Assembly (NCBI RefSeq): GCF_900104785.1 | Contig: NZ_LT629733.1 | Span: 652,501 to 716,500 of the forward strand | Direction of reading: 5' to 3' | Length of the DNA: 64,000 nucleotides | From: Formosa sp. Hel1_31_208 | Lineage (GTDB): Bacteria > Bacteroidota > Bacteroidia > Flavobacteriales > Flavobacteriaceae | Part shown: piece by piece, positions 26,958 through 34,390 of the stretch | Position numbering within the stretch: position 1 is the stretch's first letter | Layout of the letters: every line of letters begins with the position of its first letter | The notes under the pieces: model-generated | Databases searched by the model: none | Told to the model about the DNA's origin: nothing | Seen by the model: only the letters and a program-made list of their open reading frames with translations | Made by a program: the position numbers and the translations under genes

Positions 26958-27695
26958 ATGATAGTTTTTAAATACATCTTTTGGTTTTTATATCGCATTT
27001 GGTTCTATATTTTAGTGGCCATTCCTATTATTGTCTTATTTCCCATTTTGGTAGTTTCCATTTTAAAAGAATCATGGTATCCCTTCTTTTTTGGGATTGC
27101 ACGATTATGGGCTCGTTTCATATTAATTGGGATGGGCTTTAATGTAAAAATAGAGCGTGAGCAAACTCCAGAGCCAGATAAGAGCTACATGTTTGTGGCA
27201 AATCATACCTCAATGGCTGATATCATGCTGATGTTGGTGACCGTTAAAAATCCATTTGTATTTGTAGGAAAGAAAGAGCTCGCAAAAATTCCATTATTTG
27301 GCTTCTTTTATAAACGCACCAGTATTTTGGTGGATAGAAGTAGCTCTAAGAGCAGACAAGCTGTATTTTTAAGAGCGCAACGTCGTCTTCGCCAAGGGAT
27401 GAGTATTTGTATTTTTCCAGAAGGGGGTGTTCCAGAAGAAAGCATTGTGTTAGACCAGTTTAAAGATGGCGCTTTTAGAATGGCAATTAATCATCTTATT
27501 CCTATTGTTCCAATTACATTTGCAGATAATAAAAAACGATTTTCTTACACTTTTTTTAGTGGTAGTCCAGGTAAAATGCGCGTAAAAGTTCACCACTTTA
27601 TTGATACTGAAAATTTAAAAATAGAGGACACAAAACGTGTAAATGCCGAAACACATACCTTACTGCTTAAACAGCTCAATACGTTCCAAAGCTAA
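26958..27695 (+). CDS. 1-acyl-sn-glycerol-3-phosphate acyltransferase (PlsC-like)
   Basis: About 245 residues. Two hydrophobic N-terminal segments (about 1-45) anchor it in the inner membrane. The acyltransferase motifs are NHTSMAD (NHX4D), FVGKKELAKIPLFG, and FPEGG, in the right order. It adds the second acyl chain to lysophosphatidate in phospholipid synthesis. Start ATG at 26958 is preferred over TTG at 26949 because of the promoter. Confidence 0.92.
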   Translation: MIVFKYIFWFLYRIWFYILVAIPIIVLFPILVVSILKESWYPFFFGIARLWARFILIGMGFNVKIEREQTPEPDKSYMFVANHTSMADIMLMLVTVKNPFVFVGKKELAKIPLFGFFYKRTSILVDRSSSKSRQAVFLRAQRRLRQGMSICIFPEGGVPEESIVLDQFKDGAFRMAINHLIPIVPITFADNKKRFSYTFFSGSPGKMRVKVHHFIDTENLKIEDTKRVNAETHTLLLKQLNTFQS

Positions 27696-27697
27696 AC

Positions 27698-27729
27698 AAA
27701 AAAGCCGCTCTTGGCACAGAGCAGCTTTT
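27698..27729. terminator. Bidirectional terminator between the acyltransferase and barrel genes
   Basis: AAAAGCCGCTCT and AGAGCAGCTTTT pair with one C-A mismatch around a 6-nt loop. The A-run on the left gives a stronger T-run for the minus strand. The genes on both sides converge here. Confidence 0.7.
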
Positions 27730-27779
27730 CGTCATCATTGCATATAAGTGTGCAATAACTATCTAACCAACTAAAAAAC

Positions 27780-29351
27780 CTAAAACTTAAAACTTAAGCC
27801 TGTATACACGCCAATGAAAAATGGTTGAAAATTACCAGAGGTATCATTAAACGTATTAATTTGATACTTGAACATTGGTTCAAGATTAAATCGTAGCTGT
27901 TTTGAAATATTGTAGTTTACACCAATTCCGAAATTAGCACTATAACTCATATCTTTAATGTTAGTTGCTTCTCCCATAAGTGTTCTGTCTCCATTGTTTT
28001 GTACCGAATAGACTTCGTTATTGTTTAAAAACAACGTGCTGAAGCCACCTATTAGATTAAGCCCTATCTTTTTGTCTATCAAACTGTATTCTAACTCAAT
28101 AGGAACTTCAATAAAACCAAGTTGTTGATCAATAGAACCTTGTTCTTTTGTAAATAAAATTTCTGGAGCTGAACTTAAACTGATACTATTTGCACTAATA
28201 AAGATGCTTGTTGAATCATTAAGTTTTAAATTCTTTAATTGTCCATTTGAAGCAGAAGCATCTGGTCTACTAAATGCAATCACGTTCTTGGTAGAATATC
28301 CTAAATCTACACGGTTTACACCTGCTCTAATTTTGAATTTTTTATTTAAAGCATAACTACCTCGAACACCATAACTCACATTAACCTCGCCTTGTTTGGT
28401 GTTATCCACAAACTGATTGTCAATAGAAGATCCTTTTCCTAAGGAATTGAAATATACAGGTCCAACATTTGGAGCAACGCTCCAGCGTTTCATGAGCGGT
28501 TCTAATTCCTCCTCTGTCTGTTCTTCATTGTGCTTAGCTTCAGCGATGGCTTTTTCAATAGCATTTTCTTCCTTTAAGGCCTTATCAATGGCAGAAGAAT
28601 CTATTATCGTATTAGAGTCTTCCTTTTCAGACAATTGAGTAGAAGTTACTTGTGTTGTCTTAGAATTTTTTACAGCTGTTATGAGTTTATTAATTTCAGA
28701 TTGATCCTTCTTGAGAAGTTGTTTCTTTTTGTCGTTTATAGAATTATCCATAGTAGAACTGTTGGCAACTGTATTATTTTGAATTGGATTGGTATTTAAA
28801 TTAGTGTTCTTATCCTTCTTAAGGATAGCTTGAGTAGCTACAACAGCATCTTTTTGACGTGACTGATTGTTGATGATAGATGATTTTTCATCCGTTGTAT
28901 TTTTTTGATCTACTTCAGAATTAGCAATATTGGACTTTTTCTTTGACATATCTGAATTGGTCAATTGCTTTGAAGAATCGGTCTTTGGTTCTTCATAAGT
29001 ACCTTCAGAATTCTCCTTAGTTGTCACAGGAATAGCTTCGAAGTCATTAGCCGGTATCACAGTGGAGTCATTATGCTGATTCGGACTTGTATTAGATTTT
29101 TCGGTATCTACTACTTCAAGTTCTATACCATTACCTTCGTCGGAATTAATAACGAGTTTACCAACAGTAAACAGTAATGCTAGCATTGCAGCTACCCCAA
29201 CCAATTTCCACCAGATAGGAATTACTTTGCGTTTGCGTTTGTCTTTCTGAAGTTCGCGTTCTATGTGTTCCCAGACAATATCATCTGGCGCAACCTCAAA
29301 ATTTTTGAGTTGCTCCTTAAAGAGCTTGTCGATATGCTTTTTTTCACTCAT
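27780..29351 (-). CDS. Dual membrane-spanning anti-sigma-like protein with C-terminal outer-membrane barrel
   Basis: 523 residues. The cytoplasmic N-terminus (about 1-42) is charged and helical (LFKEQLKNFEVAPDDIVWEH). One inner-membrane helix follows (about 43-68, WWKLVGVAAMLALLFTVGKL). Residues 70-286 are a low-complexity Asn/Ser/Lys/Asp linker. From M287 a beta-rich domain runs to a C-terminal phenylalanine (GLSFKF), as expected of an outer-membrane barrel. It overlaps the ECF sigma gene as TAATG. This plan matches the Dma (dual membrane-spanning anti-sigma) family described in Bacteroides thetaiotaomicron. It probably holds the sigma factor until the barrel senses outer-membrane change. 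Confidence 0.8.
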   Translation of the reverse strand: MSEKKHIDKLFKEQLKNFEVAPDDIVWEHIERELQKDKRKRKVIPIWWKLVGVAAMLALLFTVGKLVINSDEGNGIELEVVDTEKSNTSPNQHNDSTVIPANDFEAIPVTTKENSEGTYEEPKTDSSKQLTNSDMSKKKSNIANSEVDQKNTTDEKSSIINNQSRQKDAVVATQAILKKDKNTNLNTNPIQNNTVANSSTMDNSINDKKKQLLKKDQSEINKLITAVKNSKTTQVTSTQLSEKEDSNTIIDSSAIDKALKEENAIEKAIAEAKHNEEQTEEELEPLMKRWSVAPNVGPVYFNSLGKGSSIDNQFVDNTKQGEVNVSYGVRGSYALNKKFKIRAGVNRVDLGYSTKNVIAFSRPDASASNGQLKNLKLNDSTSIFISANSISLSSAPEILFTKEQGSIDQQLGFIEVPIELEYSLIDKKIGLNLIGGFSTLFLNNNEVYSVQNNGDRTLMGEATNIKDMSYSANFGIGVNYNISKQLRFNLEPMFKYQINTFNDTSGNFQPFFIGVYTGLSFKF

Positions 29352-29893
29352 TATAGACTTTGCGAGTTAGGTCTCGACTTGTATTGTTCTATTTTATTTT
29401 TTAAAATCATTCTAGCTCTGGCTAAATTTGATTTTGATGTACCTGTTGATATGTTTAACAGGTTAGCAATTTCCTTATGCGAATAATCGTCTAAGGCATA
29501 TAAATTAAATACCAACCGATAACGATCTGGTAATTCTTGAATAATGTTGAGTAGGTAATCGATACTCAAGTTATCATCATCTATTTCTAAAGTTACATCT
29601 TCAATATGGTCTTCATTAATAATGTCATAAACACCTTTACTTCTATAGCGTTGTAATGCGGTGTTAATAGTAATTCGTTTCATCCAACCTTCAACTGAGC
29701 CTTGATTTTTAAACTGATGCATTTTCTTAAAAATCGTGATATAAGCATCCTGCAAATTATCTTCAGCTTCGGCATAGTTGCGCGAATACTTCAAGCAAAT
29801 CGAAAACAGTTTACTCGCGTATAGCTTATATAGTTGACTTTGTGCTTGAGCATCATTTTTTTTACAGCGCTCTATGAGTTGTTTTAAACTCAC
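29351..29893 (-). CDS. ECF-type RNA polymerase sigma factor
   Basis: 180 residues. Region 2 contains YSRNYAEAEDNLQDAYITIF and VEGWMKRITINTALQRYR; region 4 contains LPDRYRLVFNLYALDDYSHK and EIANLLNISTGTSKSNLARA. It directs RNA polymerase to a small regulon. The following gene overlaps it by one base and is the likely anti-sigma partner. A lipoprotein gene lies 23 nt upstream in the same direction. No TAnnTTTG element precedes the sigma gene itself, so transcription probably comes from further upstream. Confidence 0.93.
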   Translation of the reverse strand: MSLKQLIERCKKNDAQAQSQLYKLYASKLFSICLKYSRNYAEAEDNLQDAYITIFKKMHQFKNQGSVEGWMKRITINTALQRYRSKGVYDIINEDHIEDVTLEIDDDNLSIDYLLNIIQELPDRYRLVFNLYALDDYSHKEIANLLNISTGTSKSNLARARMILKNKIEQYKSRPNSQSL

Positions 29894-29916
29894 ATAATCT
29901 GGGTTTAATTAGTGTT

Positions 29917-30339
29917 TTATTCAGTTACTGGAACTTCTACAATATAGTAGGTGTCATTCCCATTGTCATCTTCACCTTGCCAAAACCTGAAGGTATACGT
30001 ATCTGTACTTGTTACTTGAAAATTAAATGAGACAACGACCTCCTCACTTTCAGGTTCAAAGGTATCGCAGCTTTGTTCTTGGAACACAGCCGTTACTACA
30101 GCGACAGTCCGTTCATTTTCATTAATCTCATAATAGAAATTATTAAATACGTGACAGCCAGTTGGTCTAAAATAACTTACAGAAATTTCATTAACCGATC
30201 CAAATACGAACGAATCAGGAATATCTACCGTTTCAATTGGTAAAATTTCATAATAGAAATTTGGGGTTTCGTCATCAACGCTACATGAAAGCAATGAAAA
30301 CGTTAAAAAACATACTAAAAAAATCTTCTTCATATTCAT
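29917..30339 (-). CDS. Small lipoprotein upstream of the ECF sigma factor
   Basis: 140 residues. The signal ends in LLSC (cysteine at about 19), then SVDDETP, an acidic surface-export-like start after the lipidated cysteine. The mature domain is beta-rich and acidic (YTFRFWQGEDDNGNDTYYIV). Two cysteines (CHVFNN and QSCDTFE) could form a disulfide. I do not recognise the family. As the first gene before sigma and the trans-envelope protein, it could be part of the same sensing unit or a target; this is inference. Confidence 0.78.
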   Translation of the reverse strand: MNMKKIFLVCFLTFSLLSCSVDDETPNFYYEILPIETVDIPDSFVFGSVNEISVSYFRPTGCHVFNNFYYEINENERTVAVVTAVFQEQSCDTFEPESEEVVVSFNFQVTSTDTYTFRFWQGEDDNGNDTYYIVEVPVTE

Positions 30340-30406
30340 TAATTAATGCTGAAATACAACTGTTTTCAATTAATAGATGCATAACTAAGTAAAAGGTTGC
30401 GTCTGA

Positions 30407-30443
30407 AACTAAAAAAATCCCACTTTAAGGGATTTTTTTAGTT
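30407..30443 (-). terminator. Terminator of recA
   Basis: AACTAAAAAAATCCC (30407-30421) pairs perfectly over 15 bases with GGGATTTTTTTAGTT (30429-30443) around a 7-nt loop. It lies 10 nt past the recA stop and separates recA from the lipoprotein-sigma unit. Confidence 0.85.
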
Positions 30444-30452
30444 CATTATTAT

Positions 30453-31457
30453 TTAATGGCCCGCATTAATAATTTCTCGAACTTTAGATTCGAGTTCTTC
30501 CATTAATTCCGGATTGTCCTTTATAAGTGCTTTTACCGCGTCTCTACCTTGACCTAGTTTAGTGTCTCCATAGCTAAACCAAGAACCACTTTTTTTGACA
30601 ATTTCATGTTCAACACAGAGATCTAAAATTTCTCCTACTTTAGAAATACCTTCCCCATACATGATGTCAAATTCACACATTTTAAATGGTGGAGCTACTT
30701 TGTTTTTAACCACTTTGACTCTGGTTTTATTGCCAGTTACATTGCCATCAGTTTCTTTTATTTGTGTGGATCTTCTGATATCTAATCGCACAGATGCATA
30801 AAATTTTAAGGCATTACCACCAGTTGTAGTTTCAGGATTTCCAAACATGACACCAATCTTCTCACGAAGTTGGTTGATGAAAATAACCGTACAATTGGTC
30901 TTGCTAATTGAACCTGTTAATTTTCTCAACGCTTGAGACATTAAACGGGCATGTAAGCCCATTTTAGAATCGCCCATTTCCCCTTCTATTTCACTTTTGG
31001 GAGTTAATGCAGCTACTGAATCGATAACCACGATATCAATTGCTCCAGAGCGGATAAGGTTATCTGTAATTTCTAATGCCTGTTCTCCATTGTCTGGTTG
31101 AGAAATAATCAAGTTATCAATATCAACTCCTAAATTTGCTGCATAAAACCGATCAAATGCATGCTCAGCATCAATAAAAGCAGCAATTCCTCCCGCTTTT
31201 TGTGCTTCCGCTATTGCGTGCAAGGTTAAAGTGGTCTTACCAGATGATTCTGGCCCATATATTTCTATTACTCTTCCTCTAGGATAACCACCAACTCCTA
31301 AAGCAATATCTAATCCTAAAGATCCCGAAGAAATAGCATCTACATCTACAACAGCCTGATCACTCATCTTCATGACTGTCCCTTTTCCGTAAGCTTTATC
31401 TAGTTTGTCTAAAGTTAATTTTAATGCTTTTAATTTTGCGTCTTTTTCACTGCTCAT
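30453..31457 (-). CDS. recA: Recombinase RecA
   Basis: 334 residues. Motifs include Walker [18 protein letters not shown], the Walker B region [12 protein letters not shown], the L2 loop [20 protein letters not shown] and KNKVAPPF. It forms filaments on single-stranded DNA for homologous recombination and the SOS response. I see no obvious LexA-type operator in the upstream region. dprA, its partner in transformation, is 5 kb away. Confidence 0.98.
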   Translation of the reverse strand: MSSEKDAKLKALKLTLDKLDKAYGKGTVMKMSDQAVVDVDAISSGSLGLDIALGVGGYPRGRVIEIYGPESSGKTTLTLHAIAEAQKAGGIAAFIDAEHAFDRFYAANLGVDIDNLIISQPDNGEQALEITDNLIRSGAIDIVVIDSVAALTPKSEIEGEMGDSKMGLHARLMSQALRKLTGSISKTNCTVIFINQLREKIGVMFGNPETTTGGNALKFYASVRLDIRRSTQIKETDGNVTGNKTRVKVVKNKVAPPFKMCEFDIMYGEGISKVGEILDLCVEHEIVKKSGSWFSYGDTKLGQGRDAVKALIKDNPELMEELESKVREIINAGH

Positions 31458-31631
31458 TTATCTATGTATTTAATTTTGAAACGTTAGCTAAAATACAACA
31501 TCTTTTAATTTTTTTAATGCAAATGACGCAACCTTTTTGAACTTTTTGCATCTACTAATTGAGATTGGGAAATCTTGCTATGAAAAAAAGCTTAATTAAG
31601 CATATCCAACAAATTTCAAATCTTATTACAT

Positions 31632-31724
31632 ATGAGGTTTTTTAGAAGAATTATTTTTAATAACACATTAGGCGTTTCAGTTCCTGTAGGTATAAACAGT
31701 AATTGTAAAGCCGATGGAGGATAG
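31632..31724 (+). CDS. Possible 30-residue peptide in the recA-trhO gap
   Basis: The frame starts ATGAGG and encodes MRFFRRIIFNNT, then LGVSVPVGINSN, then CKADGG before TAG. It is cationic at the N-terminus, hydrophobic in the middle and has one cysteine near the end. It is followed after 55 nt by a strong terminator, which is why it is listed. There is no recognised ribosome-binding site or promoter element, so it may instead be part of a small RNA. I recognise no family. Confidence 0.3.
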   Translation: MRFFRRIIFNNTLGVSVPVGINSNCKADGG

Positions 31725-31779
31725 CGTGAATGGTATTTTTAAGACACATTTTAAAAATATTAATAACGAGTTAGTCCTC

Positions 31780-31816
31780 AAAAAAGCCCTTTAGATAGTC
31801 TAAAGGGCTTTTTTTT
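31780..31816 (+). terminator. Strong terminator without an obvious upstream gene
   Basis: AAAAAAGCCCTTTAGA (31780-31795) pairs perfectly over 16 bases with TCTAAAGGGCTTTTTT (31799-31814) around TAG, followed by further T. It would work on both strands. The next gene on the right starts 100 nt further on with its own promoter. Confidence 0.85.
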
Positions 31817-31824
31817 ACTCAAAA

Positions 31825-31854
31825 TTTGATATTGTTTTAAAAAGAATACCTTTG
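31825..31854 (+). promoter_or_regulatory. Promoter of trhO
   Basis: TTTG (31825-31828), an 18-nt spacer, and TACCTTTG (31847-31854) form a full Bacteroidota-type promoter. The expected leader is about 60 nt. Confidence 0.7.
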
Positions 31855-31923
31855 CACTCGAGAACATCAGAGCATGAGCGAAGATGTTGAAGCATAATTC
31901 TTTAACCTTAAAATTAGTATAGC

Positions 31924-32997
31924 ATGCAACTGTACAATAACTTAAGTGCTAAAGAAAGAGCAGATCTTATTGAAAAAGCGGGAAAAGAACGCTTAACAAT
32001 CTCTTTCTACAAGTACGCCAAAATCAGAAACACTCAAATTTTTAGAAACCACCTATTCATATCTTGGGATGAACTTGATGTGTTAGGCAGAATCTATGTC
32101 GCTGTTGAAGGGATAAACGCCCAACTTTCAGTCCCAGCAGAAAATTTTGACGCCTTTAAAACACACCTTGATTCTATTTCATTTTTAGAAAATGTAAGAC
32201 TGAATATCGCTATTGAGCACAATAATTTTGCGTTTTTGAAACTCAAAGTAAAAGTGCGTCATAAGATTGTTGCCGATGGACTAAACGATCATACGTTTGA
32301 TGTCACTAATAAAGGAGTTCATGTAAATGCTTCAAAATTTAATGAGCTCATTGAAGATCCTAATACGGTCTTGGTCGATATGAGAAACCATTATGAAAGT
32401 GAAATAGGGCATTTCAAAAATGCTATTACACCCGATGTCGATACGTTTAGAGAATCCTTAGATCTCATCGAAGAAGATTTAAAAGAGCATAAAGAGGATA
32501 AAAACCTAGTAATGTATTGTACAGGTGGTATTAGGTGTGAGAAAGCTAGCGCCTATTATAAACACAAAGGATTTAAGAATGTATTTCAGCTTGAAGGCGG
32601 CATTATTAATTATGTTAGACAGGTTGAGTCTCATAATTTAGAGAACAAGTTTCTGGGGAAAAATTTTGTTTTTGATGAACGACGATCCGAACGTATTAGC
32701 GATGATGTCATTGCTAATTGTCACCAATGTGGGAAACCGGCAGATATGCATACCAATTGTGCTAACGAAGCCTGTCATCTTTTATTCATTCAGTGTAAAG
32801 ACTGTAAAGACCAAATGGAAAACTGCTGTTCTACACCATGTATGGAAATCAATAGATTGCCTTTTGAAGAACAAAAAGCATTGCGCAAAGGTCAAGGCAA
32901 TAGTAATGATATATTTAAAAAAGGAAGAGCAGATCATTTGCCGTATAAAAAAGACTTGAGAAATATTTTTGAAACCCTACACAAGACAACTATATAA
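31924..32997 (+). CDS. trhO: tRNA uridine(34) hydroxylase, rhodanese-type
   Basis: 357 residues. An N-terminal acylphosphatase-like domain (about 1-110) is followed by a rhodanese domain with the active cysteine C199 in MYCTGGIRCEKASAYY. The C-terminus is cysteine-rich (CHQCGKPADMHTNC, then CKDCKDQMENCC), probably a metal-binding region. TrhO (YceA) makes 5-hydroxyuridine at the wobble position of some tRNAs, using oxygen. The radical SAM gene begins at the next base after the stop, so the two are cotranscribed. Confidence 0.93.
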   Translation: MQLYNNLSAKERADLIEKAGKERLTISFYKYAKIRNTQIFRNHLFISWDELDVLGRIYVAVEGINAQLSVPAENFDAFKTHLDSISFLENVRLNIAIEHNNFAFLKLKVKVRHKIVADGLNDHTFDVTNKGVHVNASKFNELIEDPNTVLVDMRNHYESEIGHFKNAITPDVDTFRESLDLIEEDLKEHKEDKNLVMYCTGGIRCEKASAYYKHKGFKNVFQLEGGIINYVRQVESHNLENKFLGKNFVFDERRSERISDDVIANCHQCGKPADMHTNCANEACHLLFIQCKDCKDQMENCCSTPCMEINRLPFEEQKALRKGQGNSNDIFKKGRADHLPYKKDLRNIFETLHKTTI

Positions 32998-34002
32998 ATG
33001 AATATTTATAAACTTTTGCAGCTCAATAGAAAGATTAAAAGCCATAGAATTAAATTTCTTGGACTCTATCTCTTGCATAAGTTAAATAAGCGCTATTTAG
33101 CCGTTAATCTTGATCCTGTAATGGCTTGTAATTTACGTTGTAAAATGTGTTATTTTACCGATGCGGATTATGTTAAAACGCTCAAAGGACAATTTAATGA
33201 CGAAGATCTAAAGTTAGTTGCAGATTCTATTTTTAAGAGGGCTTTGAAGCTTCAAATAGGCTGTGGTACAGAGCCAACTCTTTACAAAAACTTGGTCAAG
33301 GTCGTCGCGCTTGGAAAGCACTATAAGGTGCCTTATATCTCTATTACTACCAATGCAAATTTACTTACCGAAGAAAAAATAGAAGCACTTTTAAAGGCAG
33401 GGCTAAATGAGTTTACAATTTCGCTTCATGGTGTGACAAAAGAGAGTTATGAAAATTTCATGAAAAAAGCGAGCTATGAAAAATTTCATAGTGCGTTCAA
33501 GGCATTCGCAAAGTTAAAAAAGCAGTATGATTTTAAAGTCAGAATCAACTATACCTTCAATAAAGATAACTTTTATGAGCTCAAAGACTTTTTTAACCAT
33601 TTTGACCCCGAAAGTTTCGATATTTTACAAATTAGACCTATTCAAAAAATAGGAAATACAGAATACAACGATTTTGATATTACTGCCTTAACCAAGGACT
33701 ATCCTGATCTTATTCAGTCAATTAGAAATACGTGTAAAAACAATAAAATTGTGTTATTGGCACCAAGTAGCTTATCAGAATTAATCAATGAAAATAAATC
33801 GAGCTTTATATTTGACTATACCTTCTGCTACATCTCTCCTAATAAATTTTGGAAAGAAGGGTTTAATTGGCGCGATGAATCTTTTAATGCATTTTCAAGT
33901 AAGATTGGTTGGAGTCAACAGCTCTTGTCTAATGCTTTCAAATCTAAAAAAGAATTGAAAACGCTTTCTAATAGATTAAATTACGAAATAGAATTTAACT
34001 AA
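32998..34002 (+). CDS. Radical SAM protein
   Basis: 334 residues. The 4Fe-4S/SAM motif is C44-x3-C48-x2-C51 in MACNLRCKMCYF. GCGTEPTLYKNLVK is the GGE-like segment and ITTNANLL and FTISLHG follow as in the core barrel. No second set of clustered cysteines is visible, so a SPASM domain is not supported. The substrate is unknown. Its start abuts the trhO stop, so a role in RNA modification can be suspected from context but not shown. Confidence 0.85.
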   Translation: MNIYKLLQLNRKIKSHRIKFLGLYLLHKLNKRYLAVNLDPVMACNLRCKMCYFTDADYVKTLKGQFNDEDLKLVADSIFKRALKLQIGCGTEPTLYKNLVKVVALGKHYKVPYISITTNANLLTEEKIEALLKAGLNEFTISLHGVTKESYENFMKKASYEKFHSAFKAFAKLKKQYDFKVRINYTFNKDNFYELKDFFNHFDPESFDILQIRPIQKIGNTEYNDFDITALTKDYPDLIQSIRNTCKNNKIVLLAPSSLSELINENKSSFIFDYTFCYISPNKFWKEGFNWRDESFNAFSSKIGWSQQLLSNAFKSKKELKTLSNRLNYEIEFN

Positions 34003-34031
34003 GCGCTATTTTTTAATGAGCTTAATCATTT

Positions 34032-34226
34032 TCAGGCTTTATGAATGTGTTCCAAGGCAAAACTCATAAGTGGATTTGTGGAAACGACATCATTATACAC
34101 ATAGCTAGAGACTCCATAAATTTGGTTATCATTTAGACCGTCTACTTTCACAAAGTCCATAAAGAAGAGGATGATTTCCTCTTCTGTTTTTCTAAAGGGG
34201 TTAATTTGTTTTGACGTCTTAGTCAT
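34032..34226 (-). CDS. Possible small cytoplasmic protein
   Basis: 64 residues: acidic helical start (NPFRKTEEEIILFFMDFVKV), then a turn NDNQIYGVSSYVYNDV and a C-terminal helix. It has the composition of a real soluble protein and fills the gap between the radical SAM gene and ricT without overlap. No promoter element or recognised family supports it, so it is listed with reserve. Confidence 0.45.
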   Translation of the reverse strand: MTKTSKQINPFRKTEEEIILFFMDFVKVDGLNDNQIYGVSSYVYNDVVSTNPLMSFALEHIHKA

Positions 34227-34317
34227 TCAATATTAGTCTGAAGTGTTTGTAATAGATAAAATAGAGTGCATGTGCCGTTTTATTTCATTTAATTTACTTA
34301 ATAAATAATCTTATCTT

Positions 34318-34325
34318 TACGTTTG
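34318..34325 (+). promoter_or_regulatory. -7 promoter element of ricT
   Basis: TACGTTTG matches TAnnTTTG and lies 65 nt before the ricT ATG. I see no TTG at the -33 position. Confidence 0.45.
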
Positions 34326-34344
34326 AAAATAAATACTAATCGTC

Positions 34345-34371
34345 ATTCGGCAACTATCTACGTTGCCGAAT
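34345..34371 (+). promoter_or_regulatory. Hairpin in the ricT leader
   Basis: ATTCGGCAAC (34345-34354) pairs perfectly with GTTGCCGAAT (34362-34371) around a 7-nt loop. It lies between the promoter and the start codon, which is 20 nt further on. An alternating TATATATATA follows instead of a T-run, so termination is not obvious. Confidence 0.5.
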
Positions 34372-34390
34372 TATATATATATAAGATTTC

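Larger units (their letters stand above)
31458..31923. other. Intergenic region recA-trhO (466 bp) with small ORF, terminator and promoter
   Basis: No standard-length gene is present. It contains, on the plus strand, a 21-codon frame from 31580, an overlapping 30-codon frame (31632-31724), a strong terminator (31780-31816) and the trhO promoter (31825-31854). A terminator with no annotated plus-strand gene before it suggests a short transcript, coding or non-coding. Confidence 0.6.

Noticed and set aside
31458..31923. tRNA or other known structural RNA in the recA-trhO gap
   Set aside because: No cloverleaf, T-loop or other known RNA signature could be found by eye.
32666..32959. 97-codon plus-strand frame inside trhO
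   Set aside because: Shifted frame over the cysteine-rich end of TrhO; no start signal of its own.
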